Below, one piece after another: positions 38,753 to 50,619 of a DNA stretch of 64,000 nt. Below the pieces are notes generated by a model, which worked only from the letters and a program-made list of their open reading frames with translations, was not told the DNA's origin and did no database searches. This DNA comes from Struthio camelus. Its lineage: Eukaryota; Chordata; Aves; Struthioniformes; Struthionidae. Positions within the stretch are counted from its first letter, which is position 1, and every line of letters begins with the position of its first letter. The DNA is taken from the NCBI RefSeq assembly GCF_040807025.1, contig NC_090946.1, positions 4,568,001-4,632,000 on the forward strand, given 5' to 3'. A program made the position numbers and the translations under genes.

Positions 38753-39983
38753 CCTCCTCCTGGAGGTCATCACTAAGCATCTGGAGGACAAGAAGGTGAT
38801 CAGGAGTAGTCAGCATGGATTCACCAAAGGGAAATCATGCTTGACCAATCTGATGATAGCCTTCTATGACGGAATGACTGGCTGGGTAGATGAGGGCAGA
38901 GCAGTGGATGTTGTCTACCTGGACTTCAGCAAGGCTTTTGACACTGTCTCCCATCACATCCTCCTAGGTAAGCTCAGGAAGTGTGGGCTAGACGAGTGGA
39001 CAGTGAGGTGGATTGAGAACTGGCTGGATGGCCGAGCTCAGAGGGTTGTGGTGAATGGCGCAGAGTCAAGTTGGAGGCCTGTGGCTAGTGGTGTCCCCCA
39101 GGGCTCAGTCCTGGGTCCAGTCTTGTTCAATATATTCATCAATGACCTGGAGGAAGGGACAGAGTGCACCCTCAGCAAGTTTGCTGATGATACTAAACTG
39201 GGGGGAGAGGCTAACACACCAGAAGACTGTGCTGCCATTCAGAGGAACCTGGACAGGCTGGAGAGGTGGGTGGAGAGGAACCTCCTGAAGTTCAACAAAG
39301 GCAAGTGCAAGGTCCTGCACCTAGGCAGGAATAATCCCATGCACCAGTACAGGCTGGGGACTGACCTGTTGGAAAGTAGCTCTGCCGAGAAGGACCTGGG
39401 AGTCCTGGTGGACAACACGTTAAACATGAGCCAGCAGTGTGCCCTTGTCGCCAAAAAGGCCAAGGGGATCCTGGGGTGCTTTAGGCAGAGTGTTGCCAGC
39501 AGGTCGAGGGAAGTGATCCTGCCCCTCTCCTCAGCCCTGGGGAGGCCTCACCTGGAGTACTGTGTCCAGTTCTGGGCTCCCCAGTACAAGAGAGACATGG
39601 CACTCCTGGAGAGAGTCCAGCGGAGGGCTACCAAGATGATTAGAGGGCTGGAGCACCTCTCCTCTGAAGAAAGGCTGCAAGAGCTGGGCCTGTTCAGCCT
39701 GGAGAAGAGAAGATTGAGAGGCGATCTCATCAACGTGTACCAGTATCTGAAGGGGGAGTGTCAAGAGGATGAGGCCAGCCTCTTCTCCGTGGTGCCCAGC
39801 AACAGGACAACGGGCAACGGGCAGAAACTGAACCACAGGAAGTTCCATCTGAACCTGAGAAAAAACTTCTTCACTGTGAGGGTGACAGAGCATTGGACCA
39901 GGTTGCCCAGAGAGGTAGTGGAGTCTCCTTCCCTGGAGATATTCAAAACCCGTCTGGATGTGATCCTGGGCAACATGCTCTAG
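38646..39983 (+). pseudogene. CR1-B partial reverse transcriptase, fused in frame to 5' flank
   Basis: A 445-codon frame. The first 36 codons come from unique flanking DNA (Leu/Pro-rich, no similarity seen) and the rest is the CR1 reverse transcriptase from the LLLEVITKH segment to the normal ORF2 stop. YLDFSKAFD and FADD are present, but the endonuclease and the N-terminal part of the RT are missing, so it cannot support autonomous movement. The in-frame ATG upstream is probably coincidence. Confidence 0.8.
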
Positions 39984-40064
39984 GTGACCCTGCTTGAGCA
40001 GGGAGGTTGGACTAGATGATCTCCAGAGGTCCCTTTGAACCTAAACGATTCTGTGATTCTGTGA
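38753..40064 (+). mobile_element. CR1-B: young 3' CR1 fragment, inverted relative to CR1-A
   Basis: About 1.3 kb. It starts inside the reverse transcriptase at the codons for LLLEVITKH and runs to a complete 3' end with two octamer-like units (GATTCTGTGATTCTGTGA). Seven amino-acid differences from CR1-A were counted over about 400 shared codons, so the two are of similar, recent age. CR1-B is a typical 5'-truncated insertion. Its 3' end abuts CR1-C with no intervening unique sequence. Confidence 0.95.
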
Positions 40065-40439
40065 AAGCTGTGGAGGCTTTCCAGGGGTTGGGTGGGGAGG
40101 GCGGCCTGCCCGCCGAAGACCTAGACGGTGCTTGCTGCCAGCAGGAAAGGCGAGCTAGGCAAGGACAACTGCAGGAGGCCTGAACTTAACTTGCGCTGGG
40201 GAGTTCTAGCTAGGTGTGGCTGCTGCTGATGAGCTCTGTGGGTTGCCCTGGTCCGAGGGAGCTGGGGCTTTGGCTTCAGGTGGCTCTTGATGGGGTGGGT
40301 CAAGCACCCTGTGAGTCACTGCTAGGTAGAGGCCTACATAAGAGCCAGGCCTTGAGCGCAGCGAACACATGCAGCAGTTGGTGCAGCAGGACGCCAGGAG
40401 GCACCTTCCTTTTCCACAGTGGCGTGTCCTTCCCCAGAC

Positions 40440-41509
40440 ACGGTCATGACATGCTGCAGAGCACAGGGCCCAGTGGCTCTCGGAGTTGCTGCATCAGCTG
40501 GGCTTGAGGCTTCAAGCCCGAGAGGCCCTCTGACAGCAGCTGCAGCTCTACAGGTGTCAGGCTGCAGGGAGTGCCTGGGGCCTCTCTGTGGGGCCTGGGC
40601 TGATCAGCTGAAAGTCAGCTCTGCTGTGCTGTGGTTGCTCAGTTGTGTCGCCAGGTGAAGGAGTTCTGGGCGGAAGTCAGTGGGCTGCGTAGCATCCGCG
40701 AAGATGAGCAGGAGACTGGCAGGGTATTCTCAGAGCCTGTGCAGCTCCAGGAGTCCCCAGCGCCACTGCAGCACAGTTGCTGGAGGGCTCTGCAGCGTGT
40801 GTAACACAGGTAGAGCCTAACAGCGTTGAAGAAGGCTGGAAACGGGTCACCTCTCGTAGAAGGAGAAAGGCTCTTGCTCCTGCTCAAGATGTGCCTGTGA
40901 AGAACATGTTTCACGCCCTCCAAGCTGAGGAGGAGCTGGGCACGGCTCCAAGGGAGGCAACTGTCCTGACAGACCCTGTACCATGCAGGAAGAGCCGGAA
41001 GAAGCAGCGAGTGATTGCTGTGCGTGCCTGCCTGCGGCAGGGGACAGAGGCACCTCTCTGCCGCCCTGACCTGCTGTCCAGAGAGGTTTGCTGCCTGCCA
41101 GGGGCTCGAAGAAGTGAGGTCGTGGAAAGAGTGCCAAGGCTTGTCCATGCAGCAGACTACTGGCCTCTGCCGCTCTGCCATGTGGGCGGTAATGGCACAA
41201 AAGGCACCCCGCAGACCATCCAACGGGGCTTCAGAGCGCTGCGAGTGGTGGTCAAGGGTCTGGGAGGCCAGGTCGTTTTCTCCTGCATGCTGCCTCTGAG
41301 GGGGAAGGACGGCAGGAGGAGCAGACGAGTTTTAACAGCTGGCTGCGCCACTGCTGTTGGCAGCAGGCTTTTGGTTTCGATGAGCATGGAACCCCGTGTG
41401 AAGCTCGACCGCTGATGGCAAGAGCTGGGATCCACCTCACGAAGCGGGGCACACGTGTCTTTGCCAAGACGCAAGGTTGGCCAGCCTGGTAAGGAGGCCT
41501 TTAAAGTAG
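40440..41509 (+). pseudogene. CR1-C ORF1 remnant
   Basis: Pieces of ORF1 in more than one frame: the CxxC region near 40560-40640, the basic and linker region from about 40820, then the esterase region, where the nucleophile block has decayed to RAC and GxND to GGNG. The frame ends with TAG at 41507-41509. The codon aligned with the CR1-A premature stop is CGA. Not functional. Confidence 0.8.
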
Positions 41510-44500
41510 GAAAGACGGCGGGAGGGGAACGGTAGAGTGACATGGTAGTCAGTAAAACAGCACTCAAGTCAGGACGCCTCTAGCGGGTGCATGCAGCCAG
41601 GGGAGACGGCATGGCACGTGGCTATGGAGGCTCCTCTTGCACCTCTCCTGAGAAGCTTACGTGCTCGATTGGCTCTCTGAACCGCCTGTACACCAATGCA
41701 CGCAGCATAGGGAACAAGCAGGAAGGCTTAGAGGGCTGTGTGCAGTTGCAGGGCCATGATCTCGTTGCAGTGCCAGAGACGCGGTGGGCTAGCTCACACG
41801 ACTGGAATGCTGTCGTGGCTGGCTCTGTGCTTTTTAGGCAAGACAGGCCAGGAAGGTGAGGTGGTGGAGTTGCCCTTTATGTGAGGGAGCAACTAGAATG
41901 TATGGCGCTCTGCCTGGGGTGGGGTGGGGTGGGGTGGGGTGGATGAAGAGCAAGTTGCGAGCCTATGGGTAAGGCTTAAAGGGCAGGCTAACGTGGGTGA
42001 CACGGTGGTGGTGGGGGGTTTACTGCAGGCCACCCGATCAGGAAGAGGCAGTCGAGGAGGCCTTCTACAGACAGCTGGAAGTAGCCTCACGCTCACAGGC
42101 CCTGGTTCTCATGGGGGACTTCAAGCACCCTGACATCTGCTGGGAAGAGAGCCCAGCTAGACACAAAGAGTCGAGGAGGTTCCTGCAGAGCATTGAGGAG
42201 AACTTCTTGACCCAGGGGGTGGCGACGCCAACAAGGAGAGGTGTGCTGCTGCACCTGGTTCTAACAAACCAAGAAGGTCTGGTTGGAGATGTGCAGGTTG
42301 GGGGCAGCCTTGGCTGCAGTGACCGTGCGATGGTAGCGTTCAGTATCCTAGGAGGAGGAAGCAGGGCAATAAGTAGGACGGCAACGCTGGACTTGAGGAG
42401 AGCTAACGTTGGCCTCTTCAGGGACCTACCTAGGGGACTGTCATGGGGTAGGGCCCTAGAAGGAAGGGGCGGGGGCCGGGGGGGCGTGGTGGTGGTGGGG
42501 GGGTGAGTCCAGGAGAGCTGGTTAACATTCAAGTATCACTTCCAGCAGGCTCAAGACGGGTGCATCCCGCTGAGTAAGAAGTCGAGCAAAGTGGGCCGGA
42601 GAGCTGCGTGGCTGAGCAAGGAACTGCGGGCAAAAGTCACACAGAAAGAAGGAAGTCTAGAGAATGTGGCAAAGGGGACAGGCCACTTGGGAGGAACTTA
42701 GGGGCGTTGTCAGCATGTGCAGGGATGCGACAAGGAAGGCTAAGGCCCCTTTGGAATTAAATCTGGCAAGGGATGTCAAGGAGACGAAGAAGGGGTTCTT
42801 CAACTACCTCGCTGGCAAAAGGAAGCCTAGGGAAAAAGTGGGCCCGCCGCTGAATGGGGCGGGTGCCCTGGTAACGAAGGCGCTAGAGAAGGCAGAGTTG
42901 CTGAATGCCGCCTTTGCCTGGGTCTTTGCTGCTAAGGCCAGCCCTGGGGAATTCCAGAGCCTGGGGACAAGAGAGAACGTCTGGAGAAAGGAAGACTCTC
43001 CCTTGGTGCAGGAGGATGGGGTTAGAGCTCGCTTGTGCAAACCTGACAGCCACAAATCCATGGGCCCCACTGGGATGCACCCCGCCCCCCCCCCCAACAC
43101 ACACACCCCCGAGTGCTGCGGGAGCTGGCGGATGTTATTGCTAGGCCGCTCTCCATCATCGTGGCAAGGTCCTGGAGAACAGGAGCGGTGCCTGAGGCCT
43201 GGAAGAAAGCCAGCGTCACGCCAGTCTTCCCAAAGGGCAAGAAGGAGGAGGCAGGAACCGCCAGGCCTGTCAGCCTCACCTGCATCGCTGGAAAGGTGAT
43301 GGAACAACTCCTGCTGGAGGTCCTCGCCAAGCATGAGGAGGACAAGAAGGTGAGCAGGAGTAGTGAGCATGGCTTCAGCAAAGGGAAGTGATGCTTGAGC
43401 AATGTGCTAGCCTTCTGTGCTGGAAGGACTGGCTGGGTAGGTGAGGGCAGAGCAGTGGCTGTTGTCTCCCTGGACTTCAGCGAGGCTTTGGACGCTGCCT
43501 GCCATCACATCCTCCCAGGTGAACTGAGGAAGTGTGGCTGAGATGAGTGTGCAGTGAGGTGGATGGAGAACTGGCTGGCTGGCAGAGCTCGGAGGGTGGT
43601 GGTGAGTGGCGCAGAGTCTAGTTGGAGGCCTGTAGCTGGCGGTGTGCCGCAGGGGTCAGTGCTGGCTCCAGTCTTGTTCAATGTCTTCCTCGAGGAGCTG
43701 GAGGAAGGCACAGAGTGCCCCCTCAGCAAGTTTGCTGATGCTCCAAAGGTGAGCAGAGTGGCTGACACACCAGGAGGCTGCGCTGCCATGCCGAGGCACC
43801 TGGGCAGGCTGGCGAGCTGGGCGGAGAGGAACCTGCTGCAGTTCAACAAAGGCAAGGGTAAGGTGCTGCACCTAGGGAGGAAGACACCCCCCCCCCCACA
43901 AGCAGCAGGACAGGCTTGAGGGAGGGAGGGAGGGAGAGTGGGGGGCTGACCTGCTGGAAAACAGCTCTGCAGAGAAGGAGCTGGGAGTGCTGGAGGACAA
44001 CAAGTGAAGCATGAGGCAGCAATGTGGCCTTGTGGCCGAGAAGGCCAAGGGGATCCTGGGGTGCCTGAGGAAGAGTGTTGCCAGCAGGTGGAGGGCGGTG
44101 CTCCTCCCCATCTCCTCAGCCCTGGTGTGGCCACATGTGGAGTAATGGCTCCAATTCTGGGCTCCCCAGTACGAGAGAGAGAGAGAGAGAGAGACATGAC
44201 ACTACTGGAGCGAGTTCAGTGGAGGGCTACAAAGAGGATGGGGGGAGGGGGGGACTGGAGCATCTCTCCTCTGCAGAAAGGCTGCGAGAGCTGGGCCTGA
44301 TGAGCCTGGAGAAGAGATGACTGAGCGGCGATCTCATCAGCGTGTCCAAGTATCTGGAGGGAGGCTGTCGCGAGGATGGGGGGCCAGGCTCGTCTCCGTG
44401 GTGGCCAGTGACAGGACAAGAGGCAACGGGCAGAAACTGGAAGCCAGGAAGTTCCATCTGGACCTGAGGACAAACTTCTTTCCGGAGAGGGTGACTGAGC

Positions 44501-44592
44501 ACTGGACCAGGTTGCCCAGAGAGGTAGTGGAGTCTCCTTCGCTGGAGCTATTCAAAACCCACCTGGAGGCGATCCTGGGAAATAGCCTGTAG
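41510..44592 (+). pseudogene. CR1-C ORF2 remnant
   Basis: Endonuclease and reverse transcriptase in broken pieces: endonuclease N-terminal part about 41587-41859, C-terminal part 41997-42506 (with GDFK as in CR1-A), linker 42664-43299, RT 43554-43919, C-terminal end 44317-44592. FADD has become FADA and several stops intervene. Non-coding in practice. Confidence 0.85.
41916..41942 (+). repeat. (GGGGT)5 array inside CR1-C
   Basis: Five tandem GGGGT units replace a short CAGGGT-like stretch of ORF2 seen in CR1-A, so they arose by slippage after insertion. The G-rich strand could form a G-quadruplex. It is not telomeric (TTAGGG). Confidence 0.9.
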
Positions 44593-44670
44593 AGGACCCT
44601 GCTTGAGCAGGGGGATTGGACTAGATGAGCTGCAGAGGGCCCTTCCAACCTCAACCATTCTGTGAAATCT

Positions 44671-45949
44671 GTAATAAAATTGTGCTAAGGAAATCAAGAT
44701 TTATTTAGTTTTCTTGGAGTTTTCTTTTGGGCATCTTTGAGTTTTTTTCAGGGGCCTCATGAATTCAGTTCATGTGAGGCTTAGTAGGCTGCTGCTAGTG
44801 AGATTGGTGTGCTTAGATTTGTTGAGACCAGGTGCATGAACAGCTCGTGATGGTCACACTTGCAGAAGGACAGACAGTGAAGTCATCAGACAGTGGGTAT
44901 GAAATGAGGAAAAGGAAGGGATATTTCACACCGCAGATAATTATTCCATGGAACTCATAACTTGGAAAATCTATTTAAACTCAATCTGAAGAGCTGTAGC
45001 TGGGTAAACATACTTAATGAGAAATGTATTGTAACCTTGCCAAATGCTACAACATTGATTGCAGCCGCATTCAGAACTGGCTTTGGCTTTTGTAGGGTTT
45101 TAGGGCAGTGGAGCATACAGTTGATCCCATGTGTATCATACTTCCTGTTGTCTACAGCCGTCCAGCCACAGTGACTGCTATAGTGTAACTGGATTCATGA
45201 CACTGTGGGCACTGTTCCCCCTAGGCACTGTGGTGTTCTGCAAGAAGTGATCATGTCAGTTAATCAAATGTAGCCAAAGAAAATGAAGCAAGGTGAACGG
45301 GACTTTGGTGGAGCAGGCAATAAAACAGAAGAGCAGCAGGGAGACTGAGTGCAAAAGCATGATGCTGATCTGGGGAACTGTGAACATTTGAAAGCTCCTT
45401 GGTGATTGACTTGGCCCCCACGGTCTCTTGAAATGACACTGGGGGATGTGTATGGAGACAGTGATCTAGACTGGAGAGGAAGGCCACTTCCATAAATGAC
45501 CATGTATCTGACTTGGAGAAAGAAATGGTAGAAAACTGGTTTCTGGAATTTGGTTAAGAGCTCCCTAGAAATGGGACTTGACTAAACTTAAAATTGAGTA
45601 GACTGTGGGTAAATGATCCCACACACATAAGCTGTTTAATCTAAGTTGTTTAATCTGTCTGTGGTTTAGCTATAAATTAGCAGCTACATTAGTGCTTCAT
45701 GGCCAGGCTCCACGAAACCTACCCCTGCAGAAAAGAGCCCAGAGCCAAGAGTAGAGTTGAGGCTCCAGCATGTGAGTGCCTTTACAGTAGTTCCTCTGGG
45801 TAATATCATGTTTGGGTTGCTGAGCTAATGCCCAGACGCCATGCAGCAAGAAACGGTGGATGTTGGCAGTGCTAAACTTTGCCACTGCAAGCTGTGGCTT
45901 TGTCCTCTGTCAAGGAAACATTGTGGCAGGTTTGCTTTTAGCCTGTTTT
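44671..45949. other. AT-rich non-coding stretch
   Basis: Unique sequence between CR1-C and CR1-E. No gene, RNA or repeat recognised. Confidence 0.65.
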
Positions 45950-46462
45950 ACAGAATTACGGATAGTTAGGTTGAGGTTGGACAGGACCTCTGGAGATCAT
46001 CCAGTCCAACCCCCCTGCTGCTCTCAAGCAGGGGTGAGATAGAGCAGGTTGCCCAGGACCATGTCCAGTTGGGTTTTGAATATTTCCAAGTATGGAGACT
46101 CTACAACCTCTCTGGGCAATCTGTTCCAGCATTCAATCACTCTCACTATGGAAAAAGTATTTTCTGATGTTCAAACAGAATTTTTGGTGTTTCAGTTTAT
46201 GCCCATTGCCCCTTGTCCTCTCTCTGGGCACCACTGAGCCGTCTGGCCCCATCCTCTCTGCACTCTCCCTTCAGATAAGGGAGGCTATGTACACTAATAC
46301 TTTATGTACACTAATAACATCTCCCTCAGGCCTGCTCTTCTCCAGGCTAAACAATCCCATCTCTGTCAGCCTCTCTTCATATGAGAGATGCTCCAGTCCC
46401 TTAATCATCTTCACAGCCCTGCACTGGTTCCAGTATGTCCATATCTTTCTTATATAGGGGGA
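45950..46462 (-). mobile_element. CR1-E: old 3' CR1 fragment
   Basis: About 510 bp matching the CR1 3'UTR and the last roughly 130 codons of ORF2 on the minus strand, from an eroded octamer region (CAGAATTACGGATAG) to the segment equivalent to '[17 protein letters not shown]'. About 20% diverged with indels; an old, 5'-truncated insertion. Confidence 0.92.
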
Positions 46463-49124
46463 CTTTTGAGTAGGAATAGTTCCTCCAGGTGACTTGTCAT
46501 GGACTGTGGGCCTCATGTGAGATCTGTGAGATCTGATCCTTCTCAAGAGTTTGTGGAGAAAATGTAGAGGTGTTTCTCATTCTAGGAATTCTTGCTATTG
46601 ATTTCTGATTCCATTCAGTCAGCCAGAAACAATCTGAGAGGGACACACAACAGGGGCTTTGTAAAGCAACGCTGAAGACATCTTATGGACTAACATCTCT
46701 AGGCCAGGGATCCAAGATAACTCTCCATACTATTTGTTTTAAGGGACATTTTCTCTGAGTTGGTAGCATGCAACAGCTTAAAAGGCGACCTAAGAAAGGG
46801 TGAGGGCTCCTGGACTTGATTAGCACTAAATGCGAATGAGAGCATCCCTGGGAGCAAGAACATGCCCTTGTGTGCATGTTGTCACTTGCAGAGCTACTCA
46901 CAGGACCAAGGTTTCAATCATGTCGGAGGAGAGCAATTGGTCATGCAGCAGGGGGGACTCACTCCAGAACAGAGCCCTTGAACAACTTTCTGATGCAACC
47001 TGTTGCTCAGCTGTCAGCTGGCACTGTGGGGCTGGGTATATCACATGGTCGTTTGAGGCAGTGGAGAAAAAGGCATTCTGTGCCTCTGAGAAAGAAAGAG
47101 GCCACTTTAGTGGACAAGATATTACCCTGTCCAATGGAGTGTCTACTGAATATCATGATCAAATCTCTCCACTTTCTTCTCTGGATTTAACATGGGTCCC
47201 TCACAGCCCTGGTAAACAGTGGGACTGCTGAATTCAGAGGGCCCAGTCTCCTAGGTGATAATTCTGTAGGCCTGCCCATGCTCAATACATCATATAGGTA
47301 GAGCCTAAACATCTAAATGTTTCATGGAGCTGTAATTTAGGCATGACACAAGTGCTAAGTCTTCTTATCAAGGTGCACATGGCTCTGTACATGCTCACCA
47401 AAGGTAGAAAGAGAGACTGAAGGCAGCAACTTTTCAACTCTTTCAGGTTTATACAGCAGTTATCTAAATGGTAACACCTCTTAAATGCTGGATTTATAAT
47501 CAGGAAGGTTAAGCCTCAGTCTTACTTGACTCTAGCAGGAATTCAAGTTTATCTGGCTGTGCTGAAACGAAGGCCTTGTCTGGGATGAGAAAGAGTTCTT
47601 CAGAAGCTCTCGAAGCTTGGGCTTGGCCCTGGAAAGGCTGTGTTACAAGGGCAACTGTGCAAGGCTGGAGATTGCTCATCTTTTAGATCCAGACCTTTAC
47701 AACATCTGAGTTCAGACTCTGGGAACTGTGTTGAAGCAGCCCTCGATTACAGTCCAGTCCTGAGGGGGTCTGCATGTCTCCCACAAGACTGAGTGGAAGT
47801 CATCTTTCCTGCAGCAACCAGAAAGTTGCAAGAGAATTAATTTGCCCCTCTATCACTTAATCAACTGGTTGTAAAAGTTCTGTTTTAAGAAGGTGATGCT
47901 AGTGCACCCAGGGACATCACACACAGTCTGATAGGCTTTCTTTTTCTGTTATTAGAAGCTATTCGAGGGGTGTTTGTGTGCTGGCAGAGAGAGGGAGCTG
48001 TCAGAGTGTTCTGCCAGTGAAAAGAAGGGAGCTGAAATGAAAAAGTTCCTTCTGGCATGTGTAATCAAGAAATAATCGCTGCGCTCTATAAACTAGCTGT
48101 TGTTTCTGTGCAAGTGCAAGCCAGGGAAGTGCAGGCTGCTTGGCTGAAGAATAGACTCCCCCCTACTGCTGTCTCACCCTTGGGAAGTAAGTGTGTCTGT
48201 GTGTGCAGGGGGAAAGATAAATCCACTGTCGCTGTGGATTAATGCTGACAGGAGGGCTGGACCGTGACAAGATAGATGACAGGGTTGCACGGCAATGCGT
48301 GAGAACCCTGCTCTTTCAAACCAGCGCTGTTTTCATTGCGTGACTGCTTTCCTTCTCTCTTGCGGCTGGCTTCCACCTTGTGACAGGCTCCTTTAACTCA
48401 TTCCTTTCCACTGCAGCAGGGAGAGAGCACACTCAAGATCAGAGGAAACCTGGTATTGGGTTCAGAAGTAGAGCAAGATGCCAGAAACCTGTCTCGTTCT
48501 GTGGGCAGCATCTCTTGCAGGAGTGGCTTGTATGAAAGCACGGCCTTGCTGGAAGCATGACCCCTCTGGACCTAAATTCAGCCTATACAGCCCCTAAAGA
48601 CCTACAGTATCCACTATGCTTGCACTCAGTCCTTTGGTAAATTCACATGCGCACACCTCTGGCAGTGGTTCACTACTCAAACTTTTATTGTAGTTGTGAA
48701 GGCAAACTACTTACGAGGTAGCCAGCAGCTCTTCCTTGTTCTGCTGAGTTCATCTCCTTGGAAAGTCCCAACACTCCCCATACTCACCTTAAATATCCTA
48801 GTGCTTACCTTTCTTGCTGAATTATGGTCTCATACAAGCAGCTCCGAACTTTCGTTTTCCATGAGTCTAGTCTTCTGCTCACAATGACCTGCCACCCACA
48901 TACTTTGTTGTACCTTGATTGCTATGCTTTTTCCTCTGATTATTTCAGATACCCCATACCTCTAAACTTGTTACTGAAGCAAGTCACAGAGCAATAACAC
49001 GCATAAGTGTAGTTATTTTATCTTCTGTCCCAGGATTCATTTAAAATAAGGGCTTAACTCTAGGAGACATTCAGATTTTAAATGAGGAAGTAATGGACTC
49101 CTAACGGATAAGTAACTGTAGGAA
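46463..49124. other. Non-coding stretch
   Basis: No gene recognised; open frames up to 133 codons (46830-47231) lack domains. No interspersed repeat seen. Confidence 0.65.
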
Positions 49125-49563
49125 CAAGCTCTTTAAGAGCGCAGCTAACAGAGGCAGTCAGCAGCCACAGCAGTTTGCATAGCAGAGTCTGGGTTCTGCT
49201 TAGAACTTTGGAGAACCTTGTTGGAGGTTGTGTGGGCTTTCTGGAGACCCTCTGAGGGACTAGAGGGTGCTTGCTGCTGACAGGTAAGGAGAGCTAAGGA
49301 CAGCTACAGGAGGCCTGAACTTCTCCTGGGAAGCTCTAGCAAGGTGTAGCTGCTGCTAACGAGCTCTTTTGGTTGCCCTTGATCAGAGGGAGTTAGGGCC
49401 TTTGTTCCAGCTGGCCCTTGATTAGGGTGGGTCAAGCACCCTGTTAGCCAGTGCTAGGGAGAGGCCTATATAAGAGCCTGCCCTAAAATGCAGCTAACAG
49501 AGGCAGCAGTTTGTGCAGAAGGGTTTTTTGGTGCTGTTCAGATCAGCATATGCCTCCTCAGGA

Positions 49564-50615
49564 ATGGTTGTGACCAGTCACAGGGCATGTTCTCCAGGAG
49601 TTCCTGTCCCTGCCATGTTAGAGGTTTCCACCTGGACAGACCTTCTCATGGAAGATGCAGGTCTCAGGCTGCAGGGAGTGCCTGGGGCCTCTCCATGAGG
49701 CTGGGGCTGACAATCGTCTTTCCTGCAGAAGGTGTGCTGCTGTTGAAGAGCTGTGTTGCCGGGTAAAGGAGCTATGAGAGAAAGTCAGCAGGCTGTGTAG
49801 AATCAGAGATGATGAATGAGAAATAGGATATTCTCAGAGACCACACAGCTTCAAGAGCCCTGGTCCCCAACTGCAGTGGAGATGCAGGTGGAATCTGTGC
49901 CTTGTGGGACAGTAAGTAGTAACCCTGAGGAAGGCAAAGGCTTCAGCCTTCAGCTGGTGACTTCTCATGCTGGGAGAAAGGGTCCTGTTCCTCCTGAAGG
50001 CTTGTACCTACTGAACGGGTTCCCTGCCCTCAAAGCTGAGGAGGAGTTGGTGTTTCTAAGTGAAGCATTGGGGCTGACAGACCCAGAGCAACACAGAAGC
50101 ACCTGAAGGAAGTGGTGAGTGATAGTAGTGGGTGACTCCCTGCTGCAGGGGACAGAGGCACCCATCTGTGCAGACCTTATCTGCTGTCTAAAGAGGTTTG
50201 CTGCTTGCTGGGGCTCAGATCTGGGATGATATGGAGACTGCTGAAGCTTGTCCACCTGTCTATTACCCTCTGCTGCTGTTCCATATGGGCACCAATGATA
50301 CTGCCAATGGCAACTTGGAAAGTCTCAAACATGTTTAGAGAGCTCTGGGGATGGTGGTCAAGGGTGTGGGGGCCCAGGTTGTTTCTTCCTTGATCCTGCC
50401 TGTGAGGTGGAAGGATAGGAGGAGGAGTGGATGGATAGTGGGAGTCAAGTCTGCTGTGTAATTAGCATCAGCAACAGGATTTTTGTTTCTATGAACAGGG
50501 ACCCTGTTTGAAGATTCCCAACTGATTGGGAGTGATGGGGGTCCACCTCACTAAGTGGGGCATAAGTGTCTTTGCCAACAGGCTGGCCAACTTGGCAAGG
50601 AGGGCTTTAAGCTAG
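49564..50615 (+). pseudogene. CR1-D ORF1 remnant
   Basis: Begins with an ATG aligned with Met21 of CR1-A ORF1 and ends at TAG 50613-50615. Frameshifts split it into several frames. It retains the GDS nucleophile block and an APMILPMG-type remnant of the GxND block. Useful mainly for inferring the ancestral state of ORF1. Confidence 0.75.
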
Positions 50616-50619
50616 GAAA

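Larger units (their letters stand above)
40066..44670 (+). mobile_element. CR1-C: older near-full-length CR1
   Basis: About 4.6 kb, from within the 5'UTR (about 60-100 bp of the 5' end missing) to the 3' tail near 44670. All segments of CR1-A can be followed in order. It has many frameshifts, stops and simple-sequence expansions: (GGGGT)5 at 41916-41942, a G-rich block at 42467-42505, poly-C at 43086-43095 and 43887-43897, (GGGA)n at 43918-43937 and (GA)n at 44173-44194. In the RT region it shares variants with CR1-D (for example GCTTTGGACGCTGCC) that CR1-A lacks, yet over 43187-43306 it is identical to CR1-A. Confidence 0.93.

Noticed and set aside
41916-41942. (GGGGT)n as an interstitial telomere
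   Set aside because: The vertebrate telomere unit is TTAGGG; this is a local expansion within CR1-C.
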